Assembly (NCBI GenBank): GCA_013178305.1
Contig: JABLXB010000001.1
Location: forward strand, 62,001-126,000
Length of the DNA: 64,000 nt
Direction: 5' to 3'
DNA from: Bacillota bacterium
GTDB taxonomy: Bacteria > Bacillota > Sulfobacillia > JABLXB01
Part shown: in pieces, positions 33,414 through 42,277 of the stretch
How the letters are laid out: the number at the start of each line of letters is the position of its first letter
Position numbering within the stretch: the stretch's first letter is position 1
The notes under the pieces: generated by a model
Told to the model about the DNA's origin: nothing
The model's database searches: none
What the model saw: only the letters and a program-made list of their open reading frames with translations
Program-made: the position numbers and the translations under genes

Positions 33414-36400
33414 GTGCAAGTAGTGGTCTGGGACAAGCCCGAACTAAGGGTGAGCATAGTTACGTTCATCAACCTGCAACACCGTGTAACGGTTGATGGC
33501 AACCTGGGCCCGCTCCATAAGCACTCGTGCAGCATCGAAGTTGAGATCACCCCCCCACACGAAAACATAATACCGTTCGCTGAGATAGAGTCCGAGGTCA
33601 GGGCGCAGGTCATGCCGTTCGATGGGAAGACGCTGAACGACATGGCCAACTTCCGGGACATCAATCCCACTATCGAGAACCTCGGGTGTCACCTGTATAA
33701 TCGCCTCACAGTCATCCTTGCCGAGTACGGCGCGGTCTTGCACTCGGTTACGGTGAATGAGTCGCCCACGAGGAGCGTCAAGCTCATAAACCCCCTCTCG
33801 GGGTCGAGGCAGGGAGCGCCGGATGGGGTGATGGCCCCGCCCAGCAACGAGTCCAGGGCGCCGTTCGGCAACTTGCCGGCGAGTCCCAACCAGCGAGCCG
33901 CGTACGAGTTCGGAGACCCCGTCCCCATTATCTCAGGCACCCGGCCGGGCGAAAGCTCGTCGCTGGATGGACGCGGGCAGATTCCGCCCAATCAAGGAAA
34001 CGACAAAGCCTCAAGTTCAGACTACCGTGGAGGGAATCCGGAAGTCGCCACACCACTACCCGGCCCTCCGGCTGCGCCGGTAGACGTGCCGGCCCACGAG
34101 AAGCCCGAGCCTTCCCTGGAACCGGTCGCTCCGGTTGAGGCGCCCGCGCTCATCTATGATTCGCTCCCCAGCAGAAGGCGAAGGAAAGAAAACCCCGCGT
34201 CGAGGCCAATAGGCGACGAGGTCGTTCACGGTTCAGCACGAACAGCGCGATCGACCATCATTGCCGTAGTATTGCTCATGGCTGTCTGCGCGCTCGTATA
34301 CCGGAACGTGCTCTGGCCTCCGTCTCACGCAGGCTACCCATGGGGTTCGGACACATGGGGGCATATCGCCAAGGCGGAGTTCCTTCTGCGAGAGATCAGT
34401 CGCGGCAACTTGTACCCGCGGTTTAACCCCGCCTGGTACAACGGCGTCGAGCCCTTCCGCTACTGGGCTCCCGCACCGTACTACGTGCTTGCTGCGCTGA
34501 TGCGAGTCGTTCGCGACCCATTTCGGGCCGCGGGGTGGTTCGTTGCGCTCTGCGCTCTTGTGGGCGCGCTGGGTTGGCTGCCCCACCGCCGCAGGCTCGG
34601 GCTCGCGGCCGCTGTCGCCGCGTCCGCTTTGTGGATGATATGGCCCGATCACATACGGGTCGCCATGTCCGAGGGCAACTTGCCGCGAGCCATGGCGACA
34701 GCGCTTTTCCCGTGGGCTCTCCACTGGTTCGTCATGGTGGTTGAACGCCGGGACTGGCCCATCAGTGGCCTTGCTATGACCCTGACCGCCGCCTTCCTGA
34801 TACTCACCCATGCCATGATTGCGGCCGCGTGTTTTGCCGAAATGACGCTCCTGGCGGTGCTATGGGGATTACTCGGAGGCATCCGGGCCAGGTCGGTGGC
34901 GCGTGGTGTGGGGACTATCTTCGCCGGAATAGGAACCGCGGCATGGTGGCTGCTACCCGCGCTGAAAGGCGGTATCACGTCAATCAACGTGGAAGCAGTC
35001 ACCGAGACAATGGATTACTTCCCGTTGACCACGAGCTTCAATCCTGTGCTGCGGATGACGAACCCCGAGGTGTTCTACTGGGGGATAGTCCTCCTCCCGG
35101 TTTCGCTCTGGGTGCTGTTCACATGGCACAAGCGAAGCTCGCTTGCCAGGGCGTCATTCCTGGCGGGAGCGGTCCTGGTAGCCATAACGACCACGACGCT
35201 CCGCCCGTTCTACAACTCGATTCCCCTGCACCACCTGCTCTGGCCCTTGTACATGGCCAGTGGTGCGTCGGCCATGTTCTTCCTGGCGGGATTGGATCCG
35301 GTTACGTTCGAGCCGGGCAGGCCGAGGAGACTCGCGACGGCCGTCCTCGTAGCCTTGCTGACGTTCTACCTGGCTGATGCGTACCCAAGCTTCAAGCTGA
35401 TCGACACCCGACCCATGCCACTTCACATAGAGAAAACCGCCCGCGAGATCCCGAAGGACGGGTGGCGCATCGCCACACTCGACCTTAGCGGGTTCGGTTC
35501 GGTGGGGACATACATGTTCGGTGACGGGTCGAGAAGGGAACAGGTTTTCGGCTGGGCCTGGCAGGGCGCAAACACGGCCAGTAGCATCGTGTGGCTGAAT
35601 ACCGCCCTGAAGGAAGGGCGAACTACCTTTCTGTTTGACAGGCTCAAGGAAATCGGAGCGACTTCACTCGTCGTCCGCAGGCAGGTCGTGGAGCACAACC
35701 TGGAAGACTTCCTGAGATCGGCTTCAGTTGCCGGCTACCGGGAGTCCTGGTGTTCGCCCGAGGTGATCCTGCTTACAAGGGATTCGGGGCCGTATGCCTT
35801 GAATGACCCGTACCAGGCGCTAGGTATTGGAAGGTTCGTCCCCAACCTGGCGATGATGTTCCCTGCCGTTGAAGTGGGAACGAGCAATCAGGTGGATATC
35901 TACACAATCGAATATCTCCAGCGATACCGCGTGGTTGTGTTGTCGGGGGCAACCTGGGCCAACAAGGCCAGGGCGGAGGATCTGTTGATGGCGTACGCGC
36001 GCGGAGGGGGTCGCCTCGTCATCGACATGCAGGACCTTCCTGAGGACGTGCTCTCCAGAAGACCCAGCGTGCTAGGCGTAACTGGCGAGCCGGTACTGCT
36101 TTACCGGCGGGTGGAAGTGCTCGAAGACGGGCGTCCTGTAATGGAGTTGAGGAACTTCGACGATGCGCACTATCCCTGGAAAGCCTTGAGTCCTCAAGGC
36201 CTGGATCACATGATCCTATACTTCGATCATTTCCAGGAAAACGCAGCGCTGCTCGGCACCAAGAAGGTTGACGGCGGCGAGGCCTGGTTCATTGGGGCGA
36301 ATCTTCCGTTCCACGCCTACCTGACAGGGGATCCGGCAGCCCTGTACGTCCTATCACAGGCTCTCACCCTTCAACTATATGCCCCGCCGGAAAGGCGTCA

Positions 36401-36758
36401 GATCCCGCTGGAGGGCTATGTAGCAGATGCGGATGGGTACCGTTTCTCGCTGATGGTGCCCCAGGAATGGGGCGAGAGCAGGGTACTCATCCCTGTCGCC
36501 ACTCGTGAGAATACGGAACTCATAGTTGATGGCGTGCCGGCCTCCAGCGAGTCGATCCACAATCTGCTCGCAGTTCGAGTAACGCCCGGAAGACACACGG
36601 TAAGCGCGCGCACGACGATTCCTACCCCGTCTCGCGCGGGCATTTTGGTATCCATCGTTTCGTTGATATGTTTCGGCGTGGTGACCAGTCTCCCCCGACG
36701 AGGTGTAGGACGTGAAGTCGTTTCGACTACTGGCGCTACTCACAGCACTGCTGATTAG
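33414..36758 (+). CDS. QueD/PTPS-like domain fused to PTPS-related GT-C-like membrane protein
   Basis: 1114 residues. Residues 1-125 are a 6-pyruvoyl-tetrahydropterin-synthase-like domain. His 23, 35 and 37 (LHKHS) match the zinc ligands, and NPTIENL plus VTVNESPTRSVKL match the family, but I see no catalytic Cys between the His sites. A Pro-rich cytoplasmic linker runs to about 270. A multi-helix membrane domain (about 275-650) begins with GYPWGSDTWGH and continues with NPAWYNG, as in lipid-sugar-using GT-C enzymes (PTPS_related family). The C-terminal 450 residues are probably extracytoplasmic. It leads the exosortase locus. GTG start after GGGGTG. Confidence 0.82.
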   Translation: MQVVVWDKPELRVSIVTFINLQHRVTVDGNLGPLHKHSCSIEVEITPPHENIIPFAEIESEVRAQVMPFDGKTLNDMANFRDINPTIENLGCHLYNRLTVILAEYGAVLHSVTVNESPTRSVKLINPLSGSRQGAPDGVMAPPSNESRAPFGNLPASPNQRAAYEFGDPVPIISGTRPGESSSLDGRGQIPPNQGNDKASSSDYRGGNPEVATPLPGPPAAPVDVPAHEKPEPSLEPVAPVEAPALIYDSLPSRRRRKENPASRPIGDEVVHGSARTARSTIIAVVLLMAVCALVYRNVLWPPSHAGYPWGSDTWGHIAKAEFLLREISRGNLYPRFNPAWYNGVEPFRYWAPAPYYVLAALMRVVRDPFRAAGWFVALCALVGALGWLPHRRRLGLAAAVAASALWMIWPDHIRVAMSEGNLPRAMATALFPWALHWFVMVVERRDWPISGLAMTLTAAFLILTHAMIAAACFAEMTLLAVLWGLLGGIRARSVARGVGTIFAGIGTAAWWLLPALKGGITSINVEAVTETMDYFPLTTSFNPVLRMTNPEVFYWGIVLLPVSLWVLFTWHKRSSLARASFLAGAVLVAITTTTLRPFYNSIPLHHLLWPLYMASGASAMFFLAGLDPVTFEPGRPRRLATAVLVALLTFYLADAYPSFKLIDTRPMPLHIEKTAREIPKDGWRIATLDLSGFGSVGTYMFGDGSRREQVFGWAWQGANTASSIVWLNTALKEGRTTFLFDRLKEIGATSLVVRRQVVEHNLEDFLRSASVAGYRESWCSPEVILLTRDSGPYALNDPYQALGIGRFVPNLAMMFPAVEVGTSNQVDIYTIEYLQRYRVVVLSGATWANKARAEDLLMAYARGGGRLVIDMQDLPEDVLSRRPSVLGVTGEPVLLYRRVEVLEDGRPVMELRNFDDAHYPWKALSPQGLDHMILYFDHFQENAALLGTKKVDGGEAWFIGANLPFHAYLTGDPAALYVLSQALTLQLYAPPERRQIPLEGYVADADGYRFSLMVPQEWGESRVLIPVATRENTELIVDGVPASSESIHNLLAVRVTPGRHTVSARTTIPTPSRAGILVSIVSLICFGVVTSLPRRGVGREVVSTTGATHSTAD

Positions 36759-37446
36759 CCTTGCCAGCCCAAGGGCCGCTCAGGCTGCGACCCGGATCGT
36801 GCTTGACGGGGAGTTCGACGATTGGGGGGGTAAGGCACACCTTGATGATCCACCCGGAGACGCACGCAGGGGTGATTACGACCTCGTGCGGTTGTACTGG
36901 GCGAACAACCCCGATCAGGCGCGGCTCTACTTCATGGTAGAGAGGCTCGAGCATCATAAAAACGACCACAAACCGGTGTTGTACGTGATGTTCATCGACA
37001 CCGACAACGACGGGAGGTTCAACGGACCCGCAGATGCCCGAGTGGACGTGCGGTATGCACCGAAGTCGCTCGGCCTGGTAACAGTGATGGTCTTCAGGGG
37101 GCCGTTTCCCGTGGCGGGGTACGGCGGTCTCTGGGGAGAAACGAGTGATGAGGGCGGCACCCGGTGCGAGTGGCCTGTGGAGTTCTCCGATATTGACATA
37201 GAGCCCGGACAGGTGATCCGAATGGTGCTGTTCGCCACCGACAACCCCCCGAATCGGCCCAGCATAGGAGCGTATGAGAACCTGGCATCCTCGGGAAAGG
37301 CGGACCGCCTTCCCGATTCCGGCGATATACAGTGGGCGCCTGTGCCAACCGCCCCTTCGTGGTTCCATCTCGTGCCCCTGGCAATGTGCGTGCTTGCCGC
37401 GGGGCGATTCTACTCATGGAGGAAGCGCACATCGTACCTGTCATGA
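36712..37446 (+). CDS. Secreted beta-rich (DOMON/CBM9-like) protein with exosortase-type C-terminal anchor
   Basis: 244 residues. Signal peptide to about residue 25 (ASPRAAQA). The body has VLDGEFDDWGG and a Ca-binding-like DTDNDGRFNGPADAR, resembling CBM9/DOMON sandwich domains. The C-terminus has PTAPSW, a hydrophobic stretch at 217-231, then a basic tail RFYSWRKR, the layout of an exosortase sorting signal. The exosortase gene begins at its 3' end. GTG start after GAGGTG; it overlaps the upstream gene by 47 bases. It could be the dedicated exosortase substrate or an anchored sugar-binding protein; no enzyme activity is implied. Confidence 0.7.
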   Translation: MKSFRLLALLTALLISLASPRAAQAATRIVLDGEFDDWGGKAHLDDPPGDARRGDYDLVRLYWANNPDQARLYFMVERLEHHKNDHKPVLYVMFIDTDNDGRFNGPADARVDVRYAPKSLGLVTVMVFRGPFPVAGYGGLWGETSDEGGTRCEWPVEFSDIDIEPGQVIRMVLFATDNPPNRPSIGAYENLASSGKADRLPDSGDIQWAPVPTAPSWFHLVPLAMCVLAAGRFYSWRKRTSYLS

Positions 37447-38048
37447 TCCTTTCTCCGGTTGCGGCCGTAGCGGCCGGCTGGTTCACCATCTATCTGTTCT
37501 TCAGGAAGGCCCGCGCGTGGCTCCTGGCTTACGTCGTCGGGGCTGTGGGGTTTACACTCATCGCCATCTACCTCGCGCGCGGGTCCTGGCTGGAGGAGCA
37601 GGTGGAAGCCGGCGCGGCGCTCGCGGCTCACTGGCTGTCCAGCCTGGTGGGAATACCCACCCGTGTATTCTTCGATGCTCCTGGAACCCTGCTCGTGCTC
37701 ATCGTGTATCAGGTGATGGGCTGGACCGCTGTGGAGATCGACATTGAGTGCTCCGGCATACTGGAGTTGGCCGCTTTCGCCGGCCTAGTACTATTCTTCG
37801 AGGGATTCGAGTGGTGGAAGCGGCTGCTCATACTCACCGGCGGTCTGCTCCTAACATTCGGGATGAACGTCATCCGCATACTCATCGTCGTCGCCACCAT
37901 ACACCGGGGCGGCAAGGACGCTATCTACCTGGCCCACACCCTTATAGGAAGGGCCGTGTTCTTCGCGATGGTGATCGGGTTATACTGGTACGTCTTTACC
38001 CGCCTGACCATGGAGACTATCCGGCGGCGGATTTCGGGTGACCGGTGA
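37416..38048 (+). CDS. xrtG: Exosortase family protein, XrtG-like
   Basis: 210-residue integral membrane transpeptidase-type protein. The family catalytic residues are visible: Cys 112 in DIECSGILELAAF, Arg 154 in NVIRILIVV, and His 174 in YLAHTLIGR. These sit at the outer membrane face and would cut and re-attach sorting signals. The neighbouring GT2 and PTPS-related proteins match the known XrtG context of Gram-positive bacteria. The start is uncertain: ATG 37416 is used, while ATG 37443 gives an ATGA overlap with the upstream stop. Confidence 0.85.
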   Translation: MEEAHIVPVMILSPVAAVAAGWFTIYLFFRKARAWLLAYVVGAVGFTLIAIYLARGSWLEEQVEAGAALAAHWLSSLVGIPTRVFFDAPGTLLVLIVYQVMGWTAVEIDIECSGILELAAFAGLVLFFEGFEWWKRLLILTGGLLLTFGMNVIRILIVVATIHRGGKDAIYLAHTLIGRAVFFAMVIGLYWYVFTRLTMETIRRRISGDR

Positions 38049-39406
38049 TGCTGAAGGCTGCTCTCTTGAGATTTGCCCTGTTCTGGGGCATCTGGATACT
38101 GGTACCGATAGCCATCGACGGCATCAGCGCCATCGCATATCTCTGGGCGAGCCTCACCCACGCCGAATTGGCCACGGGCGACAGCGGGGTCAAGCGACCA
38201 GCGATACTGGCAACCATCCTGATCCCGGTCTACAACGCCGAACGCAGTCTTTACCGGTGCATTGAGTCGCTGGCATCCCAAACGTACCCACACAGCGCCA
38301 TGGAGATCATTTGTATGGGCAACGCGGTGACCGACAATAGCATCAGGGAGTTCACGAGAGCACAGGCACGATTCGGTTCGCTCAACGCAATGTGGGTTTC
38401 ACTTTCACAGCGGGGCAAAGCGCGAGCGCTCAACGCTGGAGTGCTGCTATCCAAAGGCACTGTCGTAATCAACATTGACGCGGACACCCGATTGGGCCCC
38501 AACGCAGTGGAACGAATGGTAGCAGCCTTCGAGGACGACCCCGACCTCGGTGCCGCCAGCGGCTCAATACACGTAGACCTCCTGCCCCCCGGCGCACCGT
38601 GGTGGTGGAGGTTGCTGAACGCCTGCGAAATCCTCGAGTACCTCGCGGCGTTCCGTATCGGAAGGCGCTTCCAATCCCGCCAAAACGCGGTCTTCACGCT
38701 ATCCGGCGCCTTCTCCGCATTCAGGCGTTCGGTGGTCCTGAGCACCCACCTGTACGATGACAAGACGGTGTCGGAGGACACGAATCTGACATTCGACATC
38801 AGAAACGTGGAAGGGGGCAGGTGGCGGATAGCCTGCATTCAGGGCGCGGAGGCATTTGTGGAGCCGACGCTCTCGCTGTCCAAGCTCATGTCACAAAGGC
38901 TCAGGTGGCAGCGAGGACAGCTCGAGGTAGCGTCCCTGTACCCGCGATACTGGAGGACAAACCCCATTTCGGCGCTAACCCATTTCACGAGCCGGATCCT
39001 CCTTGGTGATCACACGCTGTCCTTCCCGCGACTGGCATGGACGTTCATAATCCCGTACCTGTACCTCTTGGGGTACTCGCTCCCGCTGGTCGCCGCCGCG
39101 CTCTGGCTAACGTATTTCATGTACGTCATCGTTGAGTTCCTGTTCCTGCTGTCCATCAGGAAGGCGTTGTGGGCAGCGTATCGTATGCCCATCGGGAACT
39201 GGTGGCATTTGTCCCTGGTCATGCCAGTATACAGGTCGTTGATCTACTGGTTCCGGTTGGCGGGAATGATCTACGCACTGTGCGAGCCGGCGAGCTGGTC
39301 GGCTGAGAATGAAATCGAACGGGTGAAGAAGGAGGCCTACAGGCTGTGGAGTCGCCTGCGCCGGACAACCGAGCGCGCTGTTGCCAGGCGAGGGGGGGCC
39401 GTCTAG
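38048..39406 (+). CDS. Glycosyltransferase family 2, exosortase-associated, processive type
   Basis: 452 residues. An N-terminal membrane helix is followed by a GT-A catalytic domain with ILIPVYNAERSLYRCI, DAD at about 144-146 (INIDADTR), SED (KTVSEDTNLTF) and QRLRW (SQRLRWQRGQ), then C-terminal membrane helices from about 320. The D,D,D,QxxRW set is that of cellulose/hyaluronan-synthase-like processive enzymes. This suggests synthesis of a surface glycan linked to the exosortase product. The ATG overlaps the exosortase stop (TGATG). Confidence 0.88.
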   Translation: MLKAALLRFALFWGIWILVPIAIDGISAIAYLWASLTHAELATGDSGVKRPAILATILIPVYNAERSLYRCIESLASQTYPHSAMEIICMGNAVTDNSIREFTRAQARFGSLNAMWVSLSQRGKARALNAGVLLSKGTVVINIDADTRLGPNAVERMVAAFEDDPDLGAASGSIHVDLLPPGAPWWWRLLNACEILEYLAAFRIGRRFQSRQNAVFTLSGAFSAFRRSVVLSTHLYDDKTVSEDTNLTFDIRNVEGGRWRIACIQGAEAFVEPTLSLSKLMSQRLRWQRGQLEVASLYPRYWRTNPISALTHFTSRILLGDHTLSFPRLAWTFIIPYLYLLGYSLPLVAAALWLTYFMYVIVEFLFLLSIRKALWAAYRMPIGNWWHLSLVMPVYRSLIYWFRLAGMIYALCEPASWSAENEIERVKKEAYRLWSRLRRTTERAVARRGGAV

Positions 39407-41916
39407 AGATCAACCGTATCTGCTGGTTAGATTTGGGAATTGCAGGGACGGTTTGTTCATACGCGGTCATTATCCTTGCAGTGTTGAGTGCAGGCTGGCG
39501 AGTGTTTAGTGCACCGGGCAACCTTTACCCTGGTGGCATAGACGGACTTGGACATCTTCTAAAGGTGAAATGGACCGCCGAGAAATGGAACGCCCTCTCT
39601 TTCGGCGATTGGTTCCCGTACTGGTACAACGGCTCTACCGGTATCCAGTACTATCCGCCTTTGGCTGTCTGGGGACCAGCAGTCCTGCACCTCATTTCCG
39701 GAAGCGTTTTCAATACGTTCAAGGCTATTGCACTCTTGTCAATGGTCTCGGCGGGAATCGCAACCTTCCATCTAGCGCGCGCAGCGGGAATCCAACGGGC
39801 TGGGGCCACACTGGCAGGGGTTCTATATGCGGCCGGGCCCTACACGTTGTTTACAATTTTTGCCGACAATACCCTTGGGCGAGTCGTAGCGCTCCCGTTG
39901 TATCCGATGCTGCTGGGTTCGTTCATCCGGATTCCATTTCAAGTGGCGTACCGCGATATAGTGCGTTTGGTGCTGTTATCCGTCCTACTGATCCTTGCCC
40001 ACGCCATGCAAGCCTACATGTTTGCCATCACAATCGCTATAGTACTGGTGGTACACGGCGCTCACCATCGGGGATTCTGGAGGACGCTCCAGGTGGGGGC
40101 CTTCGTTGGGCTAGTTGCGCTCCTTCTGTGCGGTTTCTGGGCCGTCCCCGGGGTTACGGGCTGGGAGAATCCCGGTCTCCCTTGGGCGCCCCCCGAGCGT
40201 CTCCTGCACAACTCTCTGAATCCAGCCAGGATTGATATTCTCATCCATCGATTTGGAGCTGTCTATATATCCGCAGCTGTCTTGGCCTGCCCGTTCTCCG
40301 TTCTAAGGAAGCCGAGGAGCAGTCTCCAAATGGGACTATCCGTCGCCTTCCTGGTTTCATCGACTCTATGCTTTGGTCCGTCAAATCCCTTGTACTGCGC
40401 CATCCCCCTGGGGGCAAGCTTGTTCCCTGCAAGGTTCCTGAACTGTGCGTACCTGCCGGCGTCCGTACTTGTAGGCAGTCTCGTCGACCGACTAATCCAG
40501 AACTCGCTGCACTTGGAAGGACGAAAAACCGTAGCCGTGCTCGCTGCATCGGTTGTTGCGGTCGGGCTCTTATCCGACATCAATCATGCACGTAAGGCGA
40601 TTTCGGGGCCCACAGATCACTTACTGATTCGCAGCCTGGTATCGGAAATCCCCGCAAGGCCAGGCGGACCGTTTGGAAACGGCAGAATGGCTCTCGAATT
40701 ACCCCTAATGGATTCGTTCCAATCTTACTACCCAGTTGTGAACGGCTTCAACATTACTTCAGGCTGGAATCTAGAGGGTACTCCCCACATACGCACCTTT
40801 CATCAACATAATATTGCATATCGAGACGGCTTTCCTGAGTATGTGGTGCGAAACTGGACTCTGTGGAATTGTCGTTCGGCTCTATTTGACGAGACCTATG
40901 CCAGCCTCCGACCAGTACTCGAACGTGCGGGGTGGCGATTCATTTCACATAGATCTGGCTATATGGTGTTCTTCAACGACGCGCTTCCCACTTACTTGAT
41001 GAGTCTTGACTGCAGGGCCATCGTCATAGGCAGGAGCAGCTTCTATGTGAGCAGACTTTTCCCGTGGGTTACCGAAGGTCGAGAGGCGGATGCGCTACAT
41101 TATACCCCTGAGTACATAAATCAATTTCGGTTAGTCTACCTATACGATCTACCCGCCACCGACGTCTCGAGACTTGAGTCCACTATTCGTAATTGGGTTA
41201 GGCGAGGCCAAACGGTGATAATTGACCTCTCGGCCTCGGGTATTCCTGCGGTTTTTGGCGTAACAAAGACCGATACGGAAGTTGACGGCAAAGTCACTCT
41301 CGCTCCCTCAACAACATCCCCCTACAACGGGGCCGTACAACTGATCCTGGAGAAAGGAGCTGGCGCAACTTATGATGGCCTTGATGACGTATGGCTCACC
41401 GCTAGAGTCGGTGACGCCGATCTGCCAGTAGTAGGGGCGAAGTGGATCCCCGAAGGTAAGGTCTTCTTTACGGGATTGCATCTACCTCGTCTCCTATCGC
41501 TATCGTACAAGGAAGCCGTCAGGGAGTTGCTCGGCCAACTGTTAGAGCCAGCACAGCCAACCGGGTCAACGCTAAGCCCATATACCCCCGTATGGCATCA
41601 GTGGTATAGCAATGGAGTGGAGTTCTACTACGACAACCCCGGTGAGCAATCGTTGCTCGTGTCCTTGACTTACACGCCTCGCTGGCATTGCACGGTTGAC
41701 GGGGGAAGTTGGCCCGTCCTAAACCACGAGAACCTAATCTACCTGATTCTCCCCCCCGGGAAACACGTGGTACGGATCCGATACGGATCCACGTCGGCAG
41801 TATGGGCAGGTTGGGCGTTGACAGCCGCGGGTTTGTCTGCCCTATTAGTGTTGCGCCGGTCATCAATGCTTGAGCGCTGGAAGGTGAACTCTACGCGAGC
41901 GGGTTCCAGGGGGTGA
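39346..41916 (+). CDS. PTPS-related GT-C-like membrane protein (second copy)
   Basis: 856 residues. Its membrane domain parallels that of the 33414-36758 product: LYPGGIDGLGHLLKVKW with the Asp/His loop motif, PYWYNGSTGIQYYPPL and about 10 helices to roughly 410. Then comes a long extracytoplasmic part and one C-terminal helix (TSAVWAGWALTAAGL). It lacks the QueD-like domain. GTG start with GGAGG ten bases upstream inside the GT2 gene (61-base overlap). The coding DNA is visibly more AT-rich than upstream genes. Probable lipid-linked sugar transferase; activity unproven. Confidence 0.8.
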   Translation: MESPAPDNRARCCQARGGRLEINRICWLDLGIAGTVCSYAVIILAVLSAGWRVFSAPGNLYPGGIDGLGHLLKVKWTAEKWNALSFGDWFPYWYNGSTGIQYYPPLAVWGPAVLHLISGSVFNTFKAIALLSMVSAGIATFHLARAAGIQRAGATLAGVLYAAGPYTLFTIFADNTLGRVVALPLYPMLLGSFIRIPFQVAYRDIVRLVLLSVLLILAHAMQAYMFAITIAIVLVVHGAHHRGFWRTLQVGAFVGLVALLLCGFWAVPGVTGWENPGLPWAPPERLLHNSLNPARIDILIHRFGAVYISAAVLACPFSVLRKPRSSLQMGLSVAFLVSSTLCFGPSNPLYCAIPLGASLFPARFLNCAYLPASVLVGSLVDRLIQNSLHLEGRKTVAVLAASVVAVGLLSDINHARKAISGPTDHLLIRSLVSEIPARPGGPFGNGRMALELPLMDSFQSYYPVVNGFNITSGWNLEGTPHIRTFHQHNIAYRDGFPEYVVRNWTLWNCRSALFDETYASLRPVLERAGWRFISHRSGYMVFFNDALPTYLMSLDCRAIVIGRSSFYVSRLFPWVTEGREADALHYTPEYINQFRLVYLYDLPATDVSRLESTIRNWVRRGQTVIIDLSASGIPAVFGVTKTDTEVDGKVTLAPSTTSPYNGAVQLILEKGAGATYDGLDDVWLTARVGDADLPVVGAKWIPEGKVFFTGLHLPRLLSLSYKEAVRELLGQLLEPAQPTGSTLSPYTPVWHQWYSNGVEFYYDNPGEQSLLVSLTYTPRWHCTVDGGSWPVLNHENLIYLILPPGKHVVRIRYGSTSAVWAGWALTAAGLSALLVLRRSSMLERWKVNSTRAGSRG

Positions 41917-41923
41917 GTGGTCT

Positions 41924-42277
41924 ATGTCAATGGCATTGGTTTCAATCCTGCTAGGCAGCACGGGTCAGTTCCTGTTAAAGCTGGGGGTGACAAGGCTCGG
42001 AGGAGTAAGATGGGGTCCTGGGCTTTTCATCAGCACAATCTTCGATGTCTTCATGGAACCTTTTATCGTCTGCGGAGTTGGCTTGCTCGGAATCAGCATG
42101 CTGATTTGGTTAGCAGTAATCTCGAGGATGCAGCTCTCAACAGCGTACCCTTTGGTGTCACTGTCCTATGTGATGGTCACGATCATGTCGAGGTTGTTCT
42201 TGGGCGAACCTCTGACACTATCAAAGGCGCTGGGTATGTCTCTGATACTTGCGGGAATAACGGCGATTAGCAGATAA
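41924..42277 (+). CDS. EamA/SMR-like small membrane transporter (ArnE/ArnF-like)
   Basis: 117 residues, four hydrophobic helices. GSTGQFLLKLGVTRLGG in helix 1 and STAYPLVSLSYVMVTIMSR in helix 3 are typical of the DMT superfamily halves that flip polyprenyl-phosphate sugars (ArnE/ArnF type). SD GGGGGTG eight bases upstream. It directly follows the PTPS-related protein and faces two polyprenyl-phosphate sugar transferases, so a lipid-sugar flippase fits. The last 57 bases overlap the convergent GT2 gene. Confidence 0.82.
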   Translation: MSMALVSILLGSTGQFLLKLGVTRLGGVRWGPGLFISTIFDVFMEPFIVCGVGLLGISMLIWLAVISRMQLSTAYPLVSLSYVMVTIMSRLFLGEPLTLSKALGMSLILAGITAISR

